Below are positions 28,559-36,470 of a DNA stretch of 64,000 nt, in pieces (within the stretch, counting starts at the first letter, position 1; every line of letters starts with the position of its first letter). The stretch covers positions 1,758,865-1,822,864 of the forward strand of contig JADJTM010000001.1 in assembly GCA_016711205.1 (NCBI GenBank), read 5' to 3'. Source of the stretch: Micropruina sp. GTDB lineage: Bacteria > Actinomycetota > Actinomycetes > Propionibacteriales > Propionibacteriaceae. The notes beneath the pieces are model-generated. The model had not been told where the DNA came from. It did not search any database and saw only the letters and a program-made list of their open reading frames with translations. The position numbers were made by a program, and so were the translations under genes.

Positions 28559-28972
28559 TCAACGCCGGCGGGATCTGCGAATCCGGTTCCGAGCTCGTCG
28601 TGATCCCTCCAAGAGCTCGAACGCTTTTCCCAGGATCTCGGTTGCCGCTTCGGCCTGAGCGGTCTTGCGCCGCAGCGTTTCATTCTCGGCCCGCAATCGA
28701 GCCAACTCGGCACGCATCTGACCCACATCCGAGCGGCTCGCCACCCGCTGCTGAGACTGCTCCAGCTCGCCGTTATCCCGCGCCCGCACCCACGCATAGA
28801 CGGTGTTCCGATCCAGTCCGTACTCCCGCAATAGCCGCGTCTTCGCACCCCGCTCAACGCACCCATCCCACGCGCGCAAGAACTCCACCCGAAACTCCAA
28901 CGAAAAGCGTCGATGCCCCCCAGCCGACATCCCCGGCTCCACACTGATCTGACCCACGCCCTGCCCTCCCAC
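28559..28972 (-). CDS. IS3-type transposase OrfA (helix-turn-helix)
   Basis: 137-residue DNA-binding subunit. An HTH region (RRFSLEFRVEFLRAWD … LLREYGLDRNTVYAW, about 20–65) is followed by a leucine-zipper-like coiled coil (MRAELARLRAENETLRR), the standard IS3 OrfA layout. The true start may be the internal Met at residue 15. It overlaps the inner part of the right terminal repeat. Confidence 0.85.
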   Translation of the reverse strand: MGGQGVGQISVEPGMSAGGHRRFSLEFRVEFLRAWDGCVERGAKTRLLREYGLDRNTVYAWVRARDNGELEQSQQRVASRSDVGQMRAELARLRAENETLRRKTAQAEAATEILGKAFELLEGSRRARNRIRRSRRR

Positions 28973-29003
28973 TCGCGAACTGTCTCACCCCCAGGTTGAC
29001 AGC

Positions 29004-29039
29004 GGGGGAGCTTCGCGAGCGGCAAATAGTTAGGCGAGC
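29004..29039. repeat. Right part of the interrupted palindrome
   Basis: GGGGGAGCTTCGCGAGC followed by GGCAAATAGTTAGGCGAGC, the mirror image of 27447–27480. The pair would form one palindrome similar to that at 26385 if the insertion sequence were removed. Confidence 0.75.
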
Positions 29040-29067
29040 GCCAGATGGACGGGCCCCGTCCCGCCGG

Positions 29068-29559
29068 TCAGTCGGCCTGGTCGAGCCCGACCGCCAGCAC
29101 CGAGACGTGACCCCGGTGCCAGTCGAGGTCGAGCACCACGTGGCTCTGCTCCGGGCGGTAGTCCGAGAGCCACCCCTTCTGGGTGAGCGCGGTCACCGCC
29201 AGCTGGCCCAGATCGCCGACGTGGCGGCCACGCACCTGCAGCGTGGTGCCGTCCGCGAAGCAGATGCGGGCCAGCCCCTTCGAGGGGCCCGGCCGGATCG
29301 CCCGGAGCGGCACATGGCGACGGGTCACGTTGCCCAGCCGGTTCAGGAGTATCTGCACCGGCACCAGGCCGAACTCCTGCTCGACGCGTCGTCCCAGGTC
29401 GATCAGCTCACGGGCGTCCGAATCGGCCAAACCCAGGTGCGACTGCTCCGGCGCCGTCTCGTCGAAAGGCATCGTGCTGGTGCGCCGCGGGGGACGGCAG
29501 ATCACCACTGTGACCGCCATGAGCGCACCCACGGCGGACAGGGCGACCAGCCACGTCAT
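29068..29559 (-). CDS. Hypothetical protein with N-terminal membrane anchor
   Basis: 163 residues, unrecognised. One N-terminal hydrophobic helix (MTWLVALSAVGALMAVTVVIC) would anchor or export it. The soluble part has no motif that I can name; it includes FGLVPVQILLNRLGNV and an IRPGPSKGLARICFADGTTLQVRG segment that looks like a small beta-rich domain. It lies 48 bases downstream of ribF and may be cotranscribed with it. Confidence 0.6.
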   Translation of the reverse strand: MTWLVALSAVGALMAVTVVICRPPRRTSTMPFDETAPEQSHLGLADSDARELIDLGRRVEQEFGLVPVQILLNRLGNVTRRHVPLRAIRPGPSKGLARICFADGTTLQVRGRHVGDLGQLAVTALTQKGWLSDYRPEQSHVVLDLDWHRGHVSVLAVGLDQAD

Positions 29560-29607
29560 GCAGCAATGTTGCGCCCGAGGGAGGCGGCACGCAAGGGCTG
29601 AGCCCGA

Positions 29608-30528
29608 TCAGCCCAGAATCTCGTGGCAACGACGCACGTCGTCCGTCATCTGCACGATCAGCGCGTCGATGCCCTCGAAGCGCACCTGGCCGCGGATTCG
29701 GGCCACGAAGTCGACGGCCACCGGCGCGTCGTACAGCTCGAGGTCGGAACGGTCCAGCACGTATGACTCGACCCGGCGTTGCACGCCGTCGAAGGTCGGG
29801 TTGGTGCCCACCGAGATGGCTGCCGGCCACGAGACCGGCTGCACCCCGTGCGGCAGCGGTTCACCGTGGGCGTCGCGCCCGTCCAGCCGGGTGAGCCGGC
29901 CGGCGTAGACGCCGTCCGCGGGGCAGGCGAGCAACGCCGGGACGGGCAGGTTCGCCGTCGGGAAGCCAAGTTCGCGGCCCCGGTGATCGCCGTGCCGCAC
30001 CACCCCGCTGAACCGGAACGGACGCCCCAGATGCTCGGCGGCATGCGCCACGTCGCCCCGCAGCAGCGCCTGCCGGATCACCGTCGAACACGTCTCCTCA
30101 TCGCCGAACCGCACCAGTCGCATGGCCTCGACCTCGAACCGTCCGGCGCCCAGGTCCTGCAGGGTCGAGACGTTGCCGGACGCGCGGTGGCCGAAGTGGA
30201 AGTTTTCCCCCACCACGATCAGCGATGGCTGGAGCGGCAGCAGCACCTCTTCGACGAACTGCTGCGGGGTGTGCAGTGCGAAAGCGGGGGTGAAGTCGAT
30301 CACCTCGACCCGGTCGGCCCCCGCCTGCCTGAGCAGGGCGATGCGTTCGTCCAGGCCGGTGAGCAGCATCGGCCCCACCTGCGGACGCAGCACGCTGACC
30401 GGATGCGGCCAGAACGTGACGACCACCAGCGGAAGCTGCGGACGGCGGGCGTGCGCCTCGACGAGCACTTCGACGTGCCCGGGGTGCACGCCATCGAAGT
30501 TGCCGATGACCACCACCGTTTCGCTCAC
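29608..30528 (-). CDS. ribF: Bifunctional riboflavin kinase / FAD synthetase
   Basis: Makes FMN and then FAD from riboflavin. GTG at 30528 gives VSETVVVIGNFDGVHPGH and 306 residues; a reading from further upstream adds nine doubtful residues. FAD synthetase nucleotidyltransferase motif GNFDGVHPGH (9–18); flavokinase domain from about 180 with HGDHRGRELGFPTANL and GTNPTFDGV. In many Actinobacteria ribF follows truB directly; here about 6 kb of other genes separate them. Confidence 0.95.
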   Translation of the reverse strand: MSETVVVIGNFDGVHPGHVEVLVEAHARRPQLPLVVVTFWPHPVSVLRPQVGPMLLTGLDERIALLRQAGADRVEVIDFTPAFALHTPQQFVEEVLLPLQPSLIVVGENFHFGHRASGNVSTLQDLGAGRFEVEAMRLVRFGDEETCSTVIRQALLRGDVAHAAEHLGRPFRFSGVVRHGDHRGRELGFPTANLPVPALLACPADGVYAGRLTRLDGRDAHGEPLPHGVQPVSWPAAISVGTNPTFDGVQRRVESYVLDRSDLELYDAPVAVDFVARIRGQVRFEGIDALIVQMTDDVRRCHEILG

Positions 30529-30749
30529 GGTGGACCACCCTAGTACCGCGACCACCGACCTTGGCCCGCGGCGCGACGCCCGGACGGCGCCCCGGTGCGT
30601 TCTGCTCGGTCGACAGCTGACCCGGTGAGCCGCCTCGGCCGCACGAGACCTCCGCCCGGACGACGCACATCAGGACAGACGCTGGTGGCCCACGGTCCAG
30701 CGAGTCAGCGCGAAAGAAACCTGTCGCCGGCGAGTGGTTGGATGGACGC

Positions 30750-31760
30750 ATGGAATTCCGCTACTTGGGTCGTTCGGGGCTGAAGATCTCCGAAATCTGT
30801 TACGGCAACTGGCTGACGCATGGGTCGCAGGTCGAGAACGAGGCCGCCCTGGCGTGCGTGCGGGCCGCGCTCGACGTGGGCATCACCACGTTCGACACCG
30901 CCGACGTCTACGCCAACACCAAGGCCGAGAGCGTACTGGGTGAAGCGCTGACCGGCGAGCGGCGCGAATCGCTCGAGATCATGACCAAGGTGTACTGGCC
31001 GACCGGTCCGGGCGGTCACAACGACGTCGGGCTCAGCCGCAAACACATTCTGGAATCGATCAACGGTTCGCTGCGCCGGCTGAAGACCGACTACGTGGAC
31101 GTCTACCAGGCGCACCGCTTCGACGTCGAGACGCCGCTGGAAGAGACCATGCAGGCCTTCGCCGACGTGGTGCGTCAGGGCAAGGCCCTCTACATCGGCG
31201 TCAGCGAATGGACCGCCGAGCAGATCCGGGCCGGCCATGCGCTGGCCGCTGACCTGGGTGTGCAGCTGATCTCGAACCAGCCCCAGTACTCGGCGCTGTG
31301 GCGGGTGATCGAGGGCGAGGTGGTGCCGACGTGCCGCGAGCTCGGCCTCTCGCAGGTGGTGTGGTCACCGGTGGCGCAGGGGGTGCTCACCGGCAAGTAC
31401 CTGCCCGGCCAGCCGGTGCCCGAGGGCTCACGGGCCACCGACGAGAAAGGTGGCAAGAACATGATCAGCCGGTTCATGGACGACGCCATTCTCGAACGGG
31501 TGCAGAAGCTGAAGCCGATCGCGTCCGATCTGGGGCTCACCATGGCGCAACTGGCCCTGGCCTGGGTGCTGGCCAACGACAATGTGGCGTGCGCCATCGT
31601 GGGCGCCTCGCGTCCCGAGCAGGTGACGGCGAATGCCGCGGCCTCGGGGGTGAAGCTCTCCGCCGACGTGCTGGCGGCGATCGATCAGGCACTGGGCGAT
31701 CTGGTGGTCACCGACCCCGGTTTCACGGCGAAGAACGCACCAAAGACCCGTCCGGCCTGA
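30750..31760 (+). CDS. Aldo/keto reductase, voltage-gated K+ channel beta-subunit-like
   Basis: 336-residue NADPH-dependent TIM-barrel oxidoreductase. Catalytic tetrad D49, Y54, K80 and H122 is complete (FDTADVY, MTKVYW, YQAHRFD). The VWSPVAQGVLTGKYLPG loop and the C-terminal ALAWVLANDNVACAIVGASRPEQV segment, which binds the cofactor phosphate, are typical of the AKR6/AKR11-type subfamily. The physiological substrate is unknown. Starts on an ATG, 97 bases before the WS/DGAT gene. Confidence 0.9.
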   Translation: MEFRYLGRSGLKISEICYGNWLTHGSQVENEAALACVRAALDVGITTFDTADVYANTKAESVLGEALTGERRESLEIMTKVYWPTGPGGHNDVGLSRKHILESINGSLRRLKTDYVDVYQAHRFDVETPLEETMQAFADVVRQGKALYIGVSEWTAEQIRAGHALAADLGVQLISNQPQYSALWRVIEGEVVPTCRELGLSQVVWSPVAQGVLTGKYLPGQPVPEGSRATDEKGGKNMISRFMDDAILERVQKLKPIASDLGLTMAQLALAWVLANDNVACAIVGASRPEQVTANAAASGVKLSADVLAAIDQALGDLVVTDPGFTAKNAPKTRPA

Positions 31761-31856
31761 CCGGGACGCCCATCGCGCCACCGGTGGTCGCCGAGGGGCG
31801 CCCGTGGACGGCGCGCACCCCCGGCGGCTGGATCCCGACACGGAGAACGGAGCGAG

Positions 31857-33138
31857 GTGAATGTCTCCAGGCCTGGTGAGCGCCTGAGCGCCGCCGACGC
31901 CTCCAATGTGACCATCGATGCCACCGACCAGGTGAACGTCTTCCTGCTGGCCGGCATCCTGGGCGCCGGGGGCTTCGTGGGATCCGACGGCAGCCTCGAT
32001 CTGGACAAGTTTGCGCGCCGACATCGACGCGCGGCTGCGCGATGCGTCGGCACCCGAACTCGCGCGGCTGTCGCGGCGCATCGTCACGCACGCCGGACGG
32101 CTGGTATGGCAACCGTGCGAGCCGAACCTGGTCTGGCACGTCCGATTGGCCGATCCGGGTTCGCCGCCTGGTGACCTCACCGGGCTCTGCGCGCGCCTGA
32201 TGGTCCGGCCGCTGCCGGCCGACCGTCCGCGATGGGAACTGCTCGTCGTACCGGGCGCAGCCGGCGAGCCTCCGGGACTCGTGTTCCGTGCCCACCATGC
32301 GCTGGCCGACGGCGTGGCCGCGGTACGCCTGGCCGAGGCGCTGTTCGGTTCCAAGCCCTCGCCGTCGCACCCGCCCATTGCGGCATCGGACGGCCCGCCG
32401 ACCCACGTCCGAGCGCGGCGTGCCGGGTGGCGGCAACTCGTCACCGGTGTCGCGCGCGTGGCTGCCATGGTGCGAGGCTCGGTCGGAGCGACGGTGCTGC
32501 TGGGGCCGATCGGTTCGTCGCGTGGCGTCGGTTTCGCCGAGGTGGATCTGGCCCCACTCGCGGAGGCCGCCAATCGCGCCGGTGGAACGGTCAACGACGC
32601 GCTGCTGGCGGCGGTGGCTGCCGCCGCCGTCGCCGGTCTGCGCGCCCGGGGCCAGCCGGTTCCGCCGGTGTTGCCGGCCAGCGTTCCGGTGTCGCTGCCG
32701 GAGCGGGCGGGATCAGGCAACGCGGTGGGCGTGATGATGGTCGAACTGCCCACTGACCAGCCCGACGCCACCGAACGCCTCGCCCGTATCGCACAGTCGA
32801 CGCGGGCGGCCAAGAACGAGGCCCGCGCGTCCGGCACGTTCGAGCTCACCCGCACCCGGTGGGGGTCCCGGGTGTTCGCCCGGCTGGCTCGGCGTCAACG
32901 GTTCGTGGTGATGTTCGTCACCAACGTCCGCGGCCCGGCGACCGGCCTCGCGATCGGCGGAGCGCCCCTGCTGCACGCCTGGCCCGTGACCCCCATTCAG
33001 GGCAACGTGCGCCTGGGGGTGTCGGCGCTGTCGTATCGCGGGCGGCTCGCGTGCTGCATCCACACTGACGCGGACGCACTCGATGCGGCGCTCGTCGCTG
33101 GTGAACTCAGCCGCGAGTTGGCCCTGCTTGCTGGCTGA
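31857..33138 (+). CDS. WS/DGAT-type wax ester synthase / diacylglycerol acyltransferase (frameshifted)
   Basis: Family that esterifies long-chain acyl-CoA with alcohols or diacylglycerol for storage lipid. The N-terminus (GTG at 31857; RLSAADASNVTIDATDQ) and the rest lie in different frames; they join around 32004–32010, after LDLD, continuing as SLRADIDARLRDAS. Length 1282 bases is 3n+1, consistent with one extra base. The catalytic HHxxxDG motif is HHALADG; the C-terminal half has NDALLAAVAAA and VTNVRGP, as in the family. It could be a pseudogene or a sequence error; corrected length is about 426 residues. Confidence 0.75.
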
Positions 33139-33214
33139 ACGCACCGGCGCTGTGTGACGGTCGCAGCGTCGAATATGGCCCTTCGGCGACGGTGGGAAGC
33201 AGTTTCGCGCCGGA

Positions 33215-34624
33215 TCAGTTGCGCGGTCCCCGGCTGCGCAGATCCTCGTCAGGGTGCTCGAAGCGCATCGGCTTGTGCTGACGGCGGTTGAAGAGGAACA
33301 TCGCCACGCTCAGCACCACGCCGATCCCGATCAACACCGCCGCAATGCCGTACTGCTCGAGCGAGCGGCCCGTCCATGGCCCGACGAGATAGGCGCAACT
33401 CAACGCACCGACGATCGGCAGCCAGCTCGGCGCGGTGAAGTGCTCGTGCTCGACCTTGTCCTTGCGCAGCACCAGCACCGAGATGTTGACCAGGGTGAAC
33501 ACCCCGAGCAGCAGCAGGGCCGTGGTACCGCCCAGTTGCGACACCTGGCCGACGAAGGTGATCAGGCCGACCGCCAGCAGGGTGGTGAAGCCGATCGCGA
33601 TCCATGGGGTACGGCGCCGTTCGAGCACCCGTCCGAAGATCGGCGGCAGCACGCCCTCGTTGGCCATGCCGTACAGCAGTCGGGAGGCCATCAGCATGTT
33701 GATCAGCGCCGAGTTGGCGACGGCGAACATCGAGATGAACGGGAATACCGCACCGATCGGCAGGTCGGGGGCGCCGGTCTGCACCACCAGCAGCAACGGC
33801 GTCGCCCCCGCTTTCGACAACTCGCCGGCCGGCACCAGCGCGACCGCGGACACCGAGACCAGCACGTAGATCACCCCGGTGATGGTCAGCCCGGTCAGCA
33901 TGATGCGCGGAAAGATCTTCGAGGGCTCCTTGGTCTCTTCGGCCATGTTGACCGAATCCTCGAAGCCGACCATGGCGAAGAACGCCAACGACGTGGCGGT
34001 GGTGACCGCGATGAAGATGCCCTTGTCCGCAGGGGTGTCGAAGACCGTGACCCGGGAGAAGTCGGCGCGACCCTGCGACATGGCGTAGACCGCCACGAAC
34101 ACCACCAGCAGCAGACCGGACAGTTCGACGCAGGTGAGCACCACGTTGGCCTTGACGCTCTCACCCACGCCGCGCAGGTTGACCAGCCCGATCAGCAGCA
34201 TGAACCCGATGGCCACCAGCAGCGTCACCCAATCGGAGGTCCCGAGGCCCAAACCCTTCTGCAGGTTCTCGGCGAACGCGCGGGCGGCGGTGGACGCGGA
34301 GGTGATGCCCGAGGTCATCACGGTGAACGCCACCAGAAAGGTCAGGAAATGGATGCCGAAGGCGCGGTGGGTGTAGAGCGCGGCGCCGGCCGCCTGCGGA
34401 TACTTGGTGACCAGCTCCAGGTAGCTGTAGGCCGTGATGGTTGCGACCACGAACGCGATCAGGAACGGCAGCCACACCACACCACCGACCTCGGCGGCCA
34501 CCACGCCGGTGAGCGCGTAGATGCCGGTGCCGAGAATGTCGCCGACGATGAACAGCAGCAGCAGGCCCGGGCCCATCACCCGTTTGAGTTCGTTCGGACG
34601 CTCGGTTGTTTCAGTGGCTGACAC
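33215..34624 (-). CDS. APC-family amino acid permease
   Basis: 469-residue secondary transporter. GTG at 34624 (VSATETTERPNEL) with GGAGG six bases upstream. About twelve membrane helices; TM1 carries GDILGTGIYALTG, the substrate-contacting unwound segment of APC transporters. The FAMVGFEDSVNMAEETKEPSK sequence in the loop after TM6 is typical of the family. Substrate not assignable. Upstream lies a 14-bp perfect palindrome and a tandem repeat array. Confidence 0.9.
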   Translation of the reverse strand: MSATETTERPNELKRVMGPGLLLLFIVGDILGTGIYALTGVVAAEVGGVVWLPFLIAFVVATITAYSYLELVTKYPQAAGAALYTHRAFGIHFLTFLVAFTVMTSGITSASTAARAFAENLQKGLGLGTSDWVTLLVAIGFMLLIGLVNLRGVGESVKANVVLTCVELSGLLLVVFVAVYAMSQGRADFSRVTVFDTPADKGIFIAVTTATSLAFFAMVGFEDSVNMAEETKEPSKIFPRIMLTGLTITGVIYVLVSVSAVALVPAGELSKAGATPLLLVVQTGAPDLPIGAVFPFISMFAVANSALINMLMASRLLYGMANEGVLPPIFGRVLERRRTPWIAIGFTTLLAVGLITFVGQVSQLGGTTALLLLGVFTLVNISVLVLRKDKVEHEHFTAPSWLPIVGALSCAYLVGPWTGRSLEQYGIAAVLIGIGVVLSVAMFLFNRRQHKPMRFEHPDEDLRSRGPRN

Positions 34625-34694
34625 GTCGCACCTCCGTCGGATCGATGACCAACAGTGCATCCGCTGGACCTGCCGCGACAAGGCCCTCACCCCA

Positions 34695-34708
34695 AAGGGT
34701 GCACCCTT
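34695..34708. promoter_or_regulatory. 14-bp perfect palindrome upstream of the permease
   Basis: AAGGGTGCACCCTT, about 70 bases before the permease start and in its presumed promoter region; followed at once by a second TTGCACCC half-like sequence. A regulator-binding site is plausible but unproven. Confidence 0.35.
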
Positions 34709-34788
34709 GCACCCTGGGACGGCATGGACGAGTTGCCCTACCGGTGCCGGGAATGTAGCCCCCGGGGGATCGGGAATCGGGGTGATCG

Positions 34789-34918
34789 CGGTGATCGGGA
34801 ATCGGGGACGGTTCTCGCGGTGAGCGGGAATAGGGGACGGTTCTCGCGGTGATCAGGAATCGGGGACGGTTCTCGCGGTGATCAGGAATGAGGAACCGTC
34901 CCCCATTCCTGATCACCG
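34789..34918. repeat. 29-bp tandem repeat array ending in an inverted copy
   Basis: Three consecutive 29-base units (34789–34817, 34818–34846, 34847–34875), each containing GGGGACGGTTCTCG, followed by an inverted version (AGGAACCGTCCCCCATTCC, 34890–34908) so that the right side can fold as one large hairpin. The same GGGGACGGTTC motif ends the array at 45786–45978. The 34625–34934 gap contains no gene. Confidence 0.8.
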
Positions 34919-34934
34919 CCCGGCACGGCACCGG

Positions 34935-36140
34935 TCAGAGCAGGCTGAGCCGCTCCACCAGGTCCAGTGCCTGCCGGGTGAGCGGCGTTGCGGGCGTTCC
35001 CGGCTGGCTGAGCAGCTCCGCCACCTCGGCCAGCCGATGCTCGCGGACGGCCCGGCGCAAGCCCGCCTCCAGCGGCAACGGATCGGCGGGCAGTTCGGCT
35101 GCGGGAACGGTCAGCCAACCCGGACGGCGTCCGCCCGCGGGCCACCGGTCGGCCAGGGAGGCACCGGGAGTGCATGCCGAGCCGGGCGCGAGGGGCTGCC
35201 AGTCGACCAGCGGAGCGAGCGCGGCCAGCGCGGTGAACACGAAGCTGGTGTGATAGGTAGACAGCACCACGGCGTCGCCCTCGTCCAGGCCGGCGGCACC
35301 GTCGGCCAGACCCAGGGTCAGGGACGGCAGTGTGCCCACGGCCTTCGCGACGTCGCGCACCACCGCCAGGGCAGCACTCTCGACCGGGCCGGCGGGCACC
35401 GCCAGAAACGGCCAGGTGAGCAAAAGTTCCCCGGCCAGGTCGTAGTCGTCCTCATCCAGGGCGCCGGCCAGCGCCGAGCGTGCCTGCGCGATCAGCCGCG
35501 GCTTCCAGGCCTCCGGCACGCCGCCGGGATCGCGACCGAAATCGGTCGCGTACATCAGGGCATGGGTGAAGGCGTAGTGGTCGTCGCGGGTGCCGTGCAA
35601 CAGGTCGATCTCGTGGGCCAGCACCGTCCCCGCAACGTCGTCGGAGGTGATCTCGCGCCGTCCGGTGAGCATGCCGAGCAGCCACAGCCGTTCGAGTCGC
35701 CGGTGCGGGTGCAATTCACGACCCTGGGCGGCGCGGGCGGCGAAAGCGGTGCGCAGCAGGGCGTCCACGCGCGCGGACCGATGCTGCTCGTGCAGCACCA
35801 GATAGGGCACCGCCAGCTCGAACGAGGCGGACGCGTGCAGGGCGAGCGCCGCGAGGGTTCGCGGGTCGACGGCCACCTGCGCGAGTCGGGCGGCGAGCCG
35901 CACCGAGGCGTCCGAACGATGGTGCGGATGCAGGATGCGCAGCAGGATCGCGGACTCGGCGACCACCTTGGCCACGCTCGCACCGGCCTTGGCGAGCGCG
36001 GCATCATCGGTGGCGAGCGCGACGTCCAGGGCCCGTTCGCACATGTCGAGACCGCGGTCGATCCAGCCGGCCTCGATCGGCTGGACGGACGGCGCCGGCC
36101 TGGTCGACGACCCGGCCGGCGAGGTGAGCGTGCAGGTCAT
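34935..36140 (-). CDS. Uncharacterised helical protein (DUF6895-like), first of a coupled pair with the small gene upstream
   Basis: 401 residues, almost entirely helix-forming, rich in Ala and Leu, with no signal peptide or membrane segment. The only motif-like pieces are HYAFTHALMYATDFGR around 205 and VVLSTYHTSFVFTAL around 300, which remind me of the DUF6895 family; this is a weak recollection. Start at the ATG at 36140; longer readings run through the upstream gene in another frame. It overlaps the preceding 83-residue gene by four bases (ATGA), so the two are made together. Function unknown. Confidence 0.65.
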   Translation of the reverse strand: MTCTLTSPAGSSTRPAPSVQPIEAGWIDRGLDMCERALDVALATDDAALAKAGASVAKVVAESAILLRILHPHHRSDASVRLAARLAQVAVDPRTLAALALHASASFELAVPYLVLHEQHRSARVDALLRTAFAARAAQGRELHPHRRLERLWLLGMLTGRREITSDDVAGTVLAHEIDLLHGTRDDHYAFTHALMYATDFGRDPGGVPEAWKPRLIAQARSALAGALDEDDYDLAGELLLTWPFLAVPAGPVESAALAVVRDVAKAVGTLPSLTLGLADGAAGLDEGDAVVLSTYHTSFVFTALAALAPLVDWQPLAPGSACTPGASLADRWPAGGRRPGWLTVPAAELPADPLPLEAGLRRAVREHRLAEVAELLSQPGTPATPLTRQALDLVERLSLL

Positions 36141-36388
36141 CCGATCCGGCCGGCCCCGAGCTTGGTGTTCAGCTCGCGCAGGTTGACCGTGAGTTCCTTG
36201 ATCAGGTCGTCGTGCAGGTCGAAACCGCGCCACTTGAACAGCCGGAAGTCGCTGCCGCACCAGCGGATCCAGCCGTCGTCGTCGTAGAGCGTTCCGCCGA
36301 GCTCGCTGACCGTCTCGCCGATCGCCTTGAAGTCGATCGCACGAGCGAAGTTGCTCGCCAGCTTCGCATCGACTTCTTCGTTGGGCAT
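36137..36388 (-). CDS. Small hypothetical protein, 83 aa, coupled to the helical protein
   Basis: Soluble acidic protein: a helical N-terminal half (NEEVDAKLASNFARAIDF) then a compact aromatic section (YDDDGWIRWCGSDFRLFKW) with one cysteine and three tryptophans, and a helical C-terminus. A GGAGGC-type site precedes the ATG. No family recognised. Its stop overlaps the start of the 401-residue gene. It could be a partner, regulator or substrate of that protein. Confidence 0.7.
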   Translation of the reverse strand: MPNEEVDAKLASNFARAIDFKAIGETVSELGGTLYDDDGWIRWCGSDFRLFKWRGFDLHDDLIKELTVNLRELNTKLGAGRIG

Positions 36389-36470
36389 GCCGCCTCCTTG
36401 GGTGGGGCCCGGTTGTTCGAGCCACCCCGCAAGAGGATGCGCCGTGCCCCGCTGATACCCGCTGGTTGGA

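Larger units (their letters stand above)
27485..29001 (-). mobile_element. IS3-family insertion sequence, about 1.5 kb
   Basis: Bounded by inverted repeats that begin TGTCAACCTGG at 27485 and end CCAGGTTGACA at 29001; similarity continues inward through GACAGTTCGCGAGTG on both sides with a small length difference. It holds two transposase genes on the minus strand. No target-site duplication is visible. The element sits between two halves of a palindromic repeat. Confidence 0.85.

Noticed and set aside
28625..28631. GGGAAAA (minus strand), a possible −1 slippery heptamer in the IS orfA/orfB region
   Set aside because: It is correctly phased for −1 slippage from orfA, but orfB lies in the +1 frame, so slippage here would not reach it.
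34789..34875. 29-bp direct repeats resembling a CRISPR array
   Set aside because: The repeats are directly adjacent with no spacers between them, only three units long, and no cas genes are near. They form part of a tandem/inverted element.
36137..36388. 83-residue protein as a RiPP precursor peptide
   Set aside because: It looks like a folded small domain with tryptophans in the middle, has no leader/core boundary, and no modifying enzyme or exporter lies nearby apart from a generic permease on the far side of a repeat array.
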